Source: Xylocopa sonorina
Lineage: Eukaryota; Arthropoda; Insecta; Hymenoptera; Apidae
Reading direction: 5' to 3'
DNA length: 64,000 nucleotides
Assembly (NCBI RefSeq): GCF_050948175.1
Contig: NC_135199.1
Location: 558,001 to 622,000 of the forward strand
The notes beneath the pieces are model-generated. The model worked only from the letters and a program-made list of their open reading frames with translations, made no database searches and was not told the origin of the DNA. Both the position numbers and the translations under genes were made by a program. This document shows, piece by piece, positions 33,938 to 45,871 of this stretch (positions are counted from its first letter, which is position 1; each line of letters begins with the position of its first letter).

Positions 33938-35862
33938 AGGGGTCGAAGAATAGTAAAAGATTTTTATATTTCATAGCCTCACTCGATACGTCGATTCGAT
34001 CACGTAAAATATCGGACATTAATTGCGTCTACATCTTCAGACCTTAAATATATAATTGCAACAACATATTTAATAGCGTTTTAATAACATTTTTCTAATT
34101 GTTTATATCTATGTCTAATAAATATATATTAATCGAATAAGTTGTTTTACCAAAGAATAAAAGTATCTGAGGCTTACAAATCGGAGCATTACATAACAAA
34201 CGTGCATCACATATATAATATTACATGTAAGAAAAGATGAAGACCAAAAAGATCGTACATAAGTTGAATCCCCAATGCGATCATAGAGATACAGAAACGG
34301 CAAAAATTCCAAACAATAATTTAAAAAATTCAAAAAGGGGGGAGTGAAAATCCATCTCCATGACGATGATAAGGAACAATTCTGCCTCATGCACTACAAT
34401 ATCCCAAACAGCCAGCGATTGGCACGCCAATGACAACGGATGGAACGAATTCCGTGACAGAACTGTGCTAACAAAGTGCTCCTACTCAGCTTTTGAAATG
34501 GTATACTGTTAGTACTGGGGCGGCATTCGTATAACGGCACTATTAAAGCACCGAGATATAGCACACGGGCTACACGGCCGTGACAATGACACTATCAGCT
34601 CACCACAGCTACACGCGTGGTTGTGGCGTAGGCTGACATTTACTAATGGGGAAGCTGTTTCCATAAAAATTATAAGCAAATATGAAAAATGACTAAACTG
34701 CGCAATTTATTTATTTTGATTCCAAATTAGATACACGGGCACAAAACAAAGATATAAGAACTCGATTTTATTATTTTCTATAAACTAGCTCGATAGGGCG
34801 ATTTTTCCATAAAGTCGATAATTACTTTGTCATAAAAATATATACACTTATTTTATATATATTTTCTTCAATTTATTGTTACAAATTCATGCAATTGAGG
34901 GTTACATTAAATACGATGACAGCATGTTGTTTCAAAAATTACACAAGGCGAAGTTAGGGACGCAACAGCATGAATTTTTATTTTATAAGTAATATTTTTT
35001 ATATAAATAATATTTTTAGTTTATGATGGATTGAAAGAAATATATACGACTCGCTCAATAACTATAAATATAGGAAAACGACCATCAAAATGTCTATCAA
35101 TACTCATATGCTGAACATCTACTGACATCTAACGGTTCTAATTTGTATGAAAGCACAGGTTCCCCATTGCCAAATGTAATCCTGCGTAATTGCTGAGGAG
35201 ATTCATGAATGGAGCGATGATACGCGTGTCACCGTGGTGCTGGTACTGCGCGATTCGCTTGTCTAGAACGTGCTGGTAACACGTTCTGGCATTTTAGTTA
35301 ACGAATCTGGTCACAGATGACTACGAATCAGTTGACACTCCTCGGAAGTGGCAATATAGTGCCGGCATGGTGTCGCTACCATCTTGCCGTTTGTTATCTG
35401 GGATGCTTTTTAGTGCATTATTCGGAATTGAATTTGAACACATAGCTACTTAATTGCGAATTTGTGTGTACTGTGACGTGGTGACGTCACAAGGCTCGCT
35501 CACGAACCCCTCCCTGCTTCGGTTAGACTAGCTCGCAGATCACCACCCATGCGAGAAGCGCGACACGGACCATCGCGATAGCTGTATTTGCGAGGAGCGT
35601 GGAATACACGATGGTAGAACCTCCCCCCCCCCCCCCCGTTCTTTTCTCTCTCTCCGTTCTAAGGATTAGACTGGCGAGCTGATGGAAGAAGACCGCAGGT
35701 TCGCGGAAGAGCCGTTGCGTCGAGGTAGCGTGACGAGCTCGACGGTGGAGGAGTCGGGAAGTGAGCAAGAAGAGACCCTGAAGCCCGAAGGATACGATCC
35801 AGAGCCCTGCAACGATAAGACCGCTGCTATAGTCCATGGAGACGAACAGGATGGTTCTCGGG
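33938..35862. other. Non-satellite island DNA, no gene recognised
   Basis: AT-rich DNA with scattered GC-richer patches. Visible small features are a perfect inverted repeat AGAACGTG-N7-CACGTTCT (35265-35287), a CRE-like palindrome GTGACGTCAC (35481-35490) and a run of 15 C (35623-35637). A 61-codon acidic frame (35682-35867) runs up to the start of relic D and could be remnant internal sequence, but its product is not recognised. Confidence 0.4.
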
Positions 35863-36239
35863 TGTGAGAAGGACCTCCACCCCTCCCCTGAGCCCATGGA
35901 GAGGAAAACTCAAGATGCGCAGCGGAATTGCAGATGAGCCGTGGAAAGCGCGGCGCGCGACACGCGCTGCAGTTCAAATAATCCAGAGGACCGCCTCTAG
36001 AGACACCAGAGGGGGCGATCAGGGAAGATAGCCGAAATCCACCGATCGATGCCCCGAGCAATACCGAAGCGTATGGCCCTACACCACCAAGGAGCCCTAA
36101 GGAGGATCTAAGGGGATCCGAAGACCCCCAGCAAACCTATATAATGAGCTAGCCAGCACGAAGGCAGCCTCTTATTCTTCTCATCGACTTAGCGACTACT
36201 TAGCGAGCAACCGAGCAAGCGATTATACGGAGCGATTCG

Positions 36240-36288
<49 letters not shown>

Positions 36289-36633
36289 GGTAGACGGACT
36301 GAACGAGATCCATACTTGTTGGAAACGAGAACGTGAGTCCTTATACGCTAAAGCGTCCCATTTGTTCCCTGCCGCAATTGTGATATCGCGTATTGTAATT
36401 TGTATTGTATAACGGGTGGTGATCCACGGTCATTCGCGGCGTGTCGTATACCCTTTTGTAATACCGCGTCGAGGCAATCTAGAAAGAAGCCGTGAGTTCA
36501 GTATCCCGCGACCCTAATTTGCGCACTCGGCTAGAAGCAGTCGAGCGAAAGAGTATTTCGAAATTTCGAGGGTTATCTTGAACCGGGTTTCCCCGGGTTG
36601 CGTGGTTTACTAGTTTTTGCTACTTTTTGAGTA
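35863..36633 (+). mobile_element. LTR relic D (same family as relic C)
   Basis: About 771 bp from TGTGAGAAGGACCTCC to GAGTA, followed by TGGCGCCCAA (36636-36645). TATATAA at 36138-36144 and a (GA)n tract at about 36239-36290 are present. A perfect hairpin GCTACT-TTTTG-AGTAGC (36619-36635) closes the LTR end; relic C keeps it with one mismatch. Strong divergence from relic C and the PBS after both copies argue for two separate old insertions rather than the two LTRs of one element. Confidence 0.65.
36239..36290. repeat. (GA)n microsatellite
   Basis: A nearly pure GA dinucleotide tract of about 50 bp lies inside relic D, downstream of its TATA-like box; it is absent from relic C. Confidence 0.9.
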
Positions 36634-36649
36634 GCTGGCGCCCAAAAAG

Positions 36650-37780
36650 TCCCAGCCTCGCAGCTTCGAAATACTCGCTGGATAGGAAATTTATTGTTCT
36701 ATACTTCGCGTTGCCGAATCACGCGGATATTCTGTACCCCGATATAACCCCGGATTAAACTTCTGGATACCCCGTTATTATTGGTTCTATATACCCTTTT
36801 CTTGAGGATTGAAACGGGAAAAACCGTCACAGTACATAATTATACATGACTGCATAAGAAGGATATCATATACTTTTATAATGAATGCGATATAAGAATA
36901 TAAAACGAAGAACTATCCACTCCCATCAGGAGTAAAAACAATGTTTGGTACGCAAAGTTCATTGCAAAATATAATCAAGCAGTTAATATATCAAATCACA
37001 GCACACAATAAATCACTGAATGTATAATGATATGAATAGTAAGAAAAACATATTTACCTGTTAGATGTTTACAAATTCAAATTTAAAAGTCCAAGTCACA
37101 TTTAATATATTATTGTTTAACAAGGTGATTTAATGTTGTTTCAAATAGGCGTGCAGAACTAGTTCGTACTTCTGTCAATGTAATTTCATTCGAAAAATAC
37201 AAAGGATAAAAGGAAATATTCTCCAATATATAACATATATAAATCAACGGATGCAAGAGAGAACACTCGATCTCGGTGTAACGAGACCGGGGCGTCATCC
37301 TGCAGTAATCGTATAACGCCTGTTCCGAGATGGTGTAGAGAGGGAATGTGGAGGGTGAAAAGCATAAAATAACAACAATGTAACTAAAGAGAAAGAGAAA
37401 GAAAATATGTGGAAGCATTGCATTTATTAAGAGGAAATCCTAGAAATATCAAACAACAGATTATATACCATACTGTAAGGGTAAGGAAATAGACGATATC
37501 GTGAGAGAAACTAAAAAAATCGAGAAACTTAAACAGAAAATAATAATTTAGATTGAGCGAATCAATATCACTGATCCCGGCAAGCTTAATGGAAAACGCA
37601 TAACGATGAATCGGTTAGAGTATAAGATAGATGTTGGTCGCGGTTTGAGTGGCCCTGGGAATCCTTTGCCCGCATCAGGGCAGGCAGTAGGATGGTGGAG
37701 GGCCTGCCCTCCTGTTGCTTGGATCTATAGAATTCACATTCTATTGTAGAGTAGAAGCAGATAATTATCATGCTTTTCAT
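36650..37780. other. AT-rich DNA between relic D and the satellite
   Basis: After the PBS-like site of relic D only AT-rich DNA without coding signal is seen. Small reverse-strand ORFs (about 64-102 codons) have no recognisable features and low-complexity composition. Confidence 0.4.
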
Positions 37781-38340
37781 AGAAGATTACAGCTTACATA
37801 ATTCGAAACGTTGAAATGAGATGAGTCATGGCATTGTGTACTGCATTAGTACTCTATTGTCTCGACATGTAGACACTACGAAGGGCAATCCTGTTGCATG
37901 GAGCTGTAGAATTTACATTCTTATGAAGTTTTAAAACGATGAAATGGGATGCGCCAGCGCATTGCATGGAGAATTCTAGCTCGATTGCTTTAACAGACAG
38001 ACACTACGGAGCGCCATGCCGTTGCATGGAATTATATAGTTCACATTCTATTGAAGACCTCTAACAGTTAAGCATAATGTTATGGATATATGATTACAGA
38101 TTCTTTGCTTTGAAACGTTGAAATGAGATGCGACATTGCGCTGCATGAAGTATTATAAATGTCTTGCTTGGACACGTAGAGATCTGGAAAAGATATTTTG
38201 TTGCAAGTAAGTATAGGATTCACATCCTTCTAAGGACTAGATGCAGACAAATGTAAGATATTGCATAGAACAATGCAATTTACCATGAATCATTGAAATG
38301 ACTTGCGACATCGTGTTGAATGAAGCAATAGAACTCCATT
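37781..38340 (+). repeat. Degenerate satellite edge (right side of island)
   Basis: Forward satellite words appear in strongly altered form (gaaatgagatg, tagacactacg, acattctta) with irregular spacing, becoming regular by about 38340. This mirrors the left edge at 30481-30960, with opposite orientation. Confidence 0.75.
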
Positions 38341-41300
38341 GCACCGATAAATAAATAACTGGAAGCGCTATTTCCTAGCAAGGAAGTGTGGCATTTACAT
38401 CCTTTTGGAGTGTAGACGAGGTATACATAACAATTCGCAATGAATATTATATCTTATTATGCAACATAGAAATGAGATGTGATATCGCGTTTTAAGAAGC
38501 ATTAGAACCATATTGCTTCGATACGTATGCATCTGGAAACGCATTTCCTAGCAAGGATGTGTAGCATTTACATTCCTTTGAAGTGTAGACGAGGCATACC
38601 TAAAATTTCGCAATGAATATTGTGCCTTGTCATGAAACATAGAAATGTGATGCGATATCGCGTTTTAAGAAGCATTAGAACTCCATTGCTTCGATACCTA
38701 GACACATGGAAACGCATTTCCTAGCAAGGATGTGTGACGTTTACATCCTTTTGAAGTGTGGACGAGGTATACATAACACTTCGCAATAAATATTATGCCT
38801 TGTCACGAAACATAGAAATGAGATGCGATATCGCGTTTTAAGATGCATTAGAACACTATTGCTACGATACGTAGATATCTGGAGACGCTATTTCCTAGCA
38901 AGGAAGTGTCGCATTTACATTGTTTTGAAGTGAATACGGGGTATACGTGACACTTCGCAGTCGATATTATATCTTATCATGAAACGTAGAAGTAAGATGC
39001 GACATCACGTTTTAAGAAGCACTAGAACACTATTGCTTCGATACACAAACATGTGCAAACGCTATTTCCTAGCAAGGAAGTGTCGCGTTTACATTCATTT
39101 GAAGTTTATGCGAGGTATACATGACACTTTGCAATGAATATTATATCTTATCATGAAACGTAGAAATGCTATGCAATATCTCGTTTTAAGAAGCATTAGA
39201 ACTGTATTCATTCCATACGTAGACATCTGAAAACGCTATTTCCTAGCAAGGAAGTGTCGCATTTACATTCTTTTGAAGGGAGAACGAGGTATGCATGACA
39301 CTTCGCAATGAATATTATATCTTATCATGAAACACAGAAATGAGATGCGATATCGCGTTTTGAGAAGCATTAGAACTCTATTGCTACGGTACGTAGACAT
39401 CTGCAATCGCTATTTCCTAGAAAAGGAAATGTCGCATTTACGTTCATTTGAAGTTTATGCGAGGTATACATGACACTTTACAATGAATATTATATCTTAT
39501 CATGAAACGTTGAAATGAGATGCAACATCTCGTTTTTAGAAGCATTAGAACTCTATTGTTTCCATACGTAGACATCTGCAAACGCTATTTCCTAGCAAAG
39601 GAAATGTCGCATTTACGCTCATTTGAAGTGGGTACGAGGTATGCATGACACTTCGCAATGAATATTATATCTTATCATGAAACATAGAAGTGAGAAGTGA
39701 TATCGCGTTTTAAGAAGCATTAGAACTCCATTGCTTCGATACGTAGAAATCTGCAAACACTATTTCCCAGCAAGGAAGTGGCGCATTTACATTCTTTTGA
39801 TGTGAATACGAGGTATACATGACACTTCGGAATGAATATTATAACTTATCACGAAACATAGAAGTGAGATTCGATATCGCGATTTTAGAAGCATTAGAAC
39901 ACAACTGCTACGATACGTAGACATCTGCAAACGCTATTCCCTAGCATGGAAGTGTCGCATTTACATTCTTTTGAAGTGAATAAGAGGTATACATGACACT
40001 TCGCAATGAATATTATATCCTATCACGAAACATAGAAATGAGATGTGATATCGCGATTTAAGTAGCATTAGAACCCTACTGCCACGATACATAGACATCT
40101 GCAAACGCTATTTCCTACGATGGAAACGTCGCATCTACATTCTTTTGATGTGAACTCGAGGTATACATGACACTTCGCAATGAATATTATATCTTATCAT
40201 GAAATATAGATGTGAGATGCGACATCACGTCATATGAAGCATTAAAACTCTAATGTTTCGATACGTAGACATTTCCAAACGCTATTTCATAGCAAGGAAT
40301 AGGCGCATTTACATTATTTTGAAGTGATTACGAGGTATACATGACACTTCGCAATGAATATTATTTCTTATCATGAAGCATAGAAATGAGATGAGATATC
40401 ACGGTTTGAGAAGCATTAGAACTCTACTGCTGCGATACGCAGACATCTGCCAACGCTATATCCTAGCAAGGAAGTTTCGCATTTACATTCTTTTGAGGTG
40501 AAGACGAGGTATACATGACACAGAGCAATGAACATTATATCTTATCATGAAACATAGAAGTGTGATGCTATATCGCGTTTTAAGGGGCATTAGTACCCTA
40601 TTTCCTCGATGCGGAGACATCTGCACTCGCTATTTCCTAGCGAGGAATAGTCGCATTTACATGCTTTTGAAGTGAATACGAGGTATACATAACACTCCAC
40701 AATGAATATTATACGCTATCACGAAACATAGTAATGAAATGCGATATCGGGTTTAGGAAGCATTAGAACTCTATTGCCTCGATGCGGAGACATCTGCAAA
40801 CGCTATTTCCTAGCATGGAAGTGTAGCATTTACATTCCTTTGAAGTGAATACGAAGTATACATGACACTTCGCAATGAATATTATACACTATCACGAAAC
40901 ATACTAATGAAATGCCATATCGGATTTAGGAAGCATTAGAACTCTACTGCTTCGATACGTAGACATCTGGAAACGCTACTTCCTAGCAAGGAAGTGTCGC
41001 ATTTACATTCTTTCGAAGTGAATACGAGGAATATATAACACTTCGCAATGAATATTATATCTTATCATGAGACATAGAAATGAGATGCGACATCTCGTTT
41101 TAGGAAGTATTAGAACTCTATTCTTTCGATACGTGGTAATCTGGAAACGCTATTTACTAGCAATTAAGTGTCGCATTTACATTCTTTTGAAGTGAAAACG
41201 AGGTATACATGACACTTCGCAATGAATATTATATCTTATCACGAAAGATAGAAGTGAAATGCGACATCTCGTTTTAAGAAGCATTAGAACTCTATTGCGA

Positions 41301-44300
41301 CGATACGTAGACATCTGAAAACGCTATTTCCTAGCATGGAAAGTGCGCATTTACATTCTTGTGAAGTGAATACGAGGTATACATAACTCTCCATAATGAA
41401 TATTATATCTTATCATGAAACATAGCAGTGAGATGCGATATCGCGTTTTAAGTAGCATTAGACTCTATTGCTACAATACTTAGGCACCTGCAAACGCTAT
41501 TTCCTAGGATGGATATGCCGCATTTACATTCTTTTGAAGTTAATACGAGGTATACATGACACTGCGCAATGAATATTATATCTTATCTCGAAACATAGAA
41601 GTGAGATGCGATATCGCGATATAAGAAGCACCAGATCTCTATTGCTACGATGCGTAGACATCTGCAAATGTTATTTCCTAGCAAGGAAGTGTCGCATTTA
41701 CATTCTTTTGAAGTGAATACGAGGTATACGTACGTTATTACATTTCTACGATACGTAGACATATGCAAACTCTACTTCCTAGCACGGAAGTGTCGCATTT
41801 ACATTCCATTGAAGCGAATACGATGTGTGCATGACACTTCGCAATGTATATTATATCTTATCATGAAATAAAGAAGTGTGATGCGATATCGCGTTTGAAG
41901 AAGCATTAGAACAATATTGCTACGATACGTAGACATCTGCAAACAATATTTCCTAGCAAGGAAGTGTCGTATTTACATTCTTTTGAAGTGAATACGAGGT
42001 ATACATAACACTCCACAATGAATATTATATCTTATCACGAAACATAGAAATGAAATGCGACATCTCGTTTTAAGAAGCATTAGAACTCTATTGCTACGAT
42101 ACGTAGACATCTGCAAACGCTATTACCTAGCATGGAAGTGCCGCATTTACATTCTTTTGAAGTGAATACGAGGTATACATGACACTTCGCAATGAATATT
42201 ATATCTAATCTCGAAACATAGGAGTGAGATGCGATATCGCGATTGAAGATGCACTAGAACTCTATTGCTACGATACGTAGACTTCTGCAAACGCTATTTC
42301 CTTGAATGGAAGTTTCGCATTTACATTCTTTTGACGTGAGTACGAGGTATACATAACATTCCATAATGAATAATATATCTTATCATGAAACATAGAAGTG
42401 AGATGTTATATCGCGTTTTAAGATTCGTTAGATCTCTATTGTTTCGACACGTAGTCATCTGGAACCGCTATTTCCTAGCAAGGAAGTGTCGCATTTACAT
42501 TCCTTTGAAGTGAGTACAAGGTATACATGACACTTCGCAATGAATATTATATCTTATCATGAAACATAGTAGTGAAATGCGATATCGCGATTTAAGAAGC
42601 AATAGAAGTCTATTGCTGCGATACGAAGACATCTGCAAACGCTATTACCTAGCATGGAAGTGTCGCATTTACATTCATTTGAAGTGAATACGAGGTATAC
42701 ATGACACTTCGCAATGAATATTATATCTTATCATGAAACATAGAAGTGAGATGCGATATCGCGTTTGAGGAAGCAGTAGAACTCTATTGCTGTGATACGT
42801 TGACATCTGCAAACGCTATTTCCTAGCACAGAAGTGTCGCATTTACATTCATTTGAAGTGAGTACGAGGTATACATAACACTCCATAATGAATATTACAT
42901 CTTATTATGAAACATAGGAGTGTGATGCGATATCGCGTTTTAAGAAGCATTAGAAATTTATTGCTACGATACGTAGACATCTGCAAACGCTATTTCCTAG
43001 CATGGAAATGCCGCATTTACATTCTTTTGAAGTTAATACGAGGTATACATGACACTACGCAATGAATATTGTATCTTATCTCGAAACATAGAAGTGAGAT
43101 GCGATATCGCGATTTAAGAAGCACCAGAACTCTACTGCTACGATGTGTAGACATCTGCAAAAGTTATTTCCTAGCAAGGAAATGTCGCACTTACATTCTT
43201 TTTAAGTGAATACGAGGTATACATAACGCTCCACAATTAATATTATATCTTATCACGAAACATATAAATGAAATGCGACATCTCGTTATAAGAAGCATTA
43301 GAACCCTATTGCTACGATACGTAGACATCTGCAAACGCTATTTCCTAGCATGCAAGTGTCGCATTTCATTCTTATGAAGTGAAATCGAGGTATACATGAC
43401 ACTTCGCAATGAATATTATATCTTATCATGAAACATAGGAATGAAATACGACATCCCGTTTTAAGAAGCATTAGTACTCCATTGCTGTGATACGTAGACA
43501 TCTGCAAACAATATTCCCTAGCAAGGAAGTGTCGCATTTACATTCTTGTGAAGTGAAATCAAGGTATACATGACACTTCGCAATGAATATTATATCTCAT
43601 AATGAAACAAAGGAGTGAGATGCGATACCGCGTTTTAAGATGCATTAGAACACTATTGCTTCGATAAGTAGACATCTGCAAACGCTATTTCCTAGCATGG
43701 AAGCGTCGCATTTACATTCTTTTGAAGTGAATACGAGGTATACATGACACTCTGCAATGAATATTATATCTTATCATGAAACATAGAAGTGTGATTCGAT
43801 AACGCGTTTTAAGAAGCGTTAGTACTCTATTGCTGTCATACGTAGACATCTGCAAACGCTATTTCCTAGCATGGAAGTGTCGCATTTACATTCTTTTGAA
43901 GTGAATACGGAATATGCATGACACTTCGCAAAGAATATTATATCTTATCATGAAACATAGGAATGAGGTGCTATATCGCGTTATGAGAAGCATTAGAACT
44001 CTATTGCTAATATACGTAGACATCTGCAAACTCTATTTCCTAGCAAGGAAATGTGGCACTTACATTCCACTGAAGTGAATACGAGGTATACATAACGTAA
44101 CACCATGAATATTATATTTTATTGCGAAACATAGAAATGAAATACGACATCCCGTTTTAAGAAGCATTAGTACTCTGTTGCTGTGATACGTAGACATCTG
44201 CAAACAATATTCCCTAGCAAGGAAGTGTCGCATTTACATTCTTGTGAAGTGAAATCGCGGTATACATGACACTTCGCAGTGAATATTATATCTTATCATG

Positions 44301-44391
44301 AAACATAGGAATAAGGTGCTATATCGCGTTTTCAGAAGCATTAGAACTCTATTGATAATATACGTAGACATCTGCACACTCCATTTCCTAG
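38341..44391 (+). repeat. 174-bp satellite array 4, forward orientation
   Basis: About 35 forward monomers. Multi-monomer similarity is visible, for example the block at 43434-43560 recurs at about 44128-44250 (offset about 695 bp, four monomers). The array stops inside the monomer at ...CCATTTCCTAG, directly against solo LTR B. Confidence 0.96.
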
Positions 44392-45871
44392 TGTCACGTC
44401 CCGAGGTGCGGTTGCGCTCGCAACGGTGGCACAAAGTCGTAACCGTTCCCGAAAATTACGCGAATTGCGTCCGCACCGGGTTCGTTGGCGTTTCGGACTC
44501 GATAAAACGGTAATTAACACTAAACTTACCTTGCGAAGGCTTGATTCCGCTGTCTGATTTCTCTTTCCAGGTACCTGGAGCGCCTTGGATCCGCAACCGG
44601 GATGGCGGCGGCGTACGGCTGGAACGGAGGTGCGGGTCGTGCGGCGAAGGAAACCTCCTTCACAGGAACCAGGACTCGAACGCAGGAAATTGAATATTCT
44701 GGTGCATCACCCACGTATTCCCGAGCGAGACGACGAATAAACTCTCTCCTCCCCGCGCGTCGTGTACGCTTTGTCGGAGGTGCAAGGCTCGTCGAGAATA
44801 CTTGAACTTCGGTTGAGTACGGCACGGCTAAGCGTTGGTTCGCTCTAGCTTACCGGGATCGACCTGGGCGCAAGATATTCTGTACACGGTAGAAGTGAGG
44901 ATGGAGCAACTAAGCGCTGGTTCGCTCTAGTCGTCGAGCCTCAAGACTATCGCAGATGAGATATAGAAATAGAATAATCGCGAGCGTACCCATGGAGTAG
45001 AATTAAGGAATTGTATTTGAACTCGAATAAAGATACTTTGAATCTGGTAAAAATAAACTATATTCTATGATTTCACTATACTAAATACACTTGACTAAGT
45101 TCTAAGTTACTGACTAGCGATTACAATGAGAATTAGAAATAGTATAAAGTATCGAATGGACTCAGCTATGGGAGTATGGATAGAGACGAATGCATTAGAG
45201 CTAATTGCTCGTTGCGAATGAGCCTATTGCTCGGATCGGAAGTGCATCGTTCGGATGCTGGATTAGAACTCCTCGGTTCGGAGATGAGATGCGAACTGAC
45301 TCTCGGATCTCGCGTCCGCGACCTCCTCGGGTCGCGCGGCGCGCGAGTCGCTGGGCCCTCGCGGTGGGGCGGACGGTCGGAGTAGGGCGGCCGCTCGGCC
45401 CTCGTGGTGGGGCGGCCGTTCGGAGTGGGGCGCGGCCCGCGTTAAGCGTGAGCCGCGAGCGTCGAGTGTGCGCGCGAGTGCACGGAACATAGCCGTGCAT
45501 GAATAAAATATATACATATATTTACTTAAATCTAGGTGTGTGTTGGTGTGTATGTACATATATGAGTAGTGTGCTTATTCTAATCCCACATGTACGAGAA
45601 GTACGTATAGGGCTTCGTGATCGCTGGGGATTCGACCCAGTATGTGTCGGAGAGCTCCTCGCCCTCGTAATACGGGGTGAAGTCCTCCCCCTCGTGTGTG
45701 GAGATCGCGCGTGGGCGCGGCATGCTGCATCCTTCTTCCCTCTCGTACCTTTGTCTCCTTCTGTAGGGACGGCGAGTCGGCGGGTGGCCCGTGTGCAGGG
45801 GCTCCGGATACGGATGCTGGGGATGATGAGTTGGACGCCGGAGGGTGGCAGGCGGTACGCCTGACGTTACA
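44392..45871 (-). mobile_element. Solo LTR B, Ty3/Gypsy element-1 family
   Basis: A 1480-bp LTR on the minus strand (TGTAACGTC...GACGTGACA when reversed), nearly identical to the element-1 3' LTR, including the shorter form of the small ORF. No internal sequence and no target duplication. The left flank is forward satellite and the right flank reverse satellite. The right flank starts CATGATAAGATATA, the same satellite phase as the right flank of solo LTR A (CATGACAATATATA). Confidence 0.94.
44526..44825 (-). CDS. LTR-encoded small ORF (solo LTR B)
   Basis: This is the longest uninterrupted version of the element-1-type small frame, 99 codons as displayed from a GTG. It includes KRTRRAGRREFIRRLAREY, the LVPV segment and DPRRSRYLE, and ends at the TAA overlapping the splice donor. 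The KRTRRAGR start of the conserved region is shared with element 2. The initiation codon is uncertain. Function unknown. Confidence 0.35.
   Translation of the reverse strand: MPYSTEVQVFSTSLAPPTKRTRRAGRREFIRRLAREYVGDAPEYSISCVRVLVPVKEVSFAARPAPPFQPYAAAIPVADPRRSRYLEREIRQRNQAFAR

Noticed and set aside
34115..34390. 91-codon reverse-strand ORF in the island
   Set aside because: AT-rich composition, no splice context, no recognisable domain or conserved partner; consistent with chance.
35463..35862. Another LTR starting TGTGACG near the CRE-like palindrome
   Set aside because: No matching end, target duplication, PBS or second copy could be found in the window.
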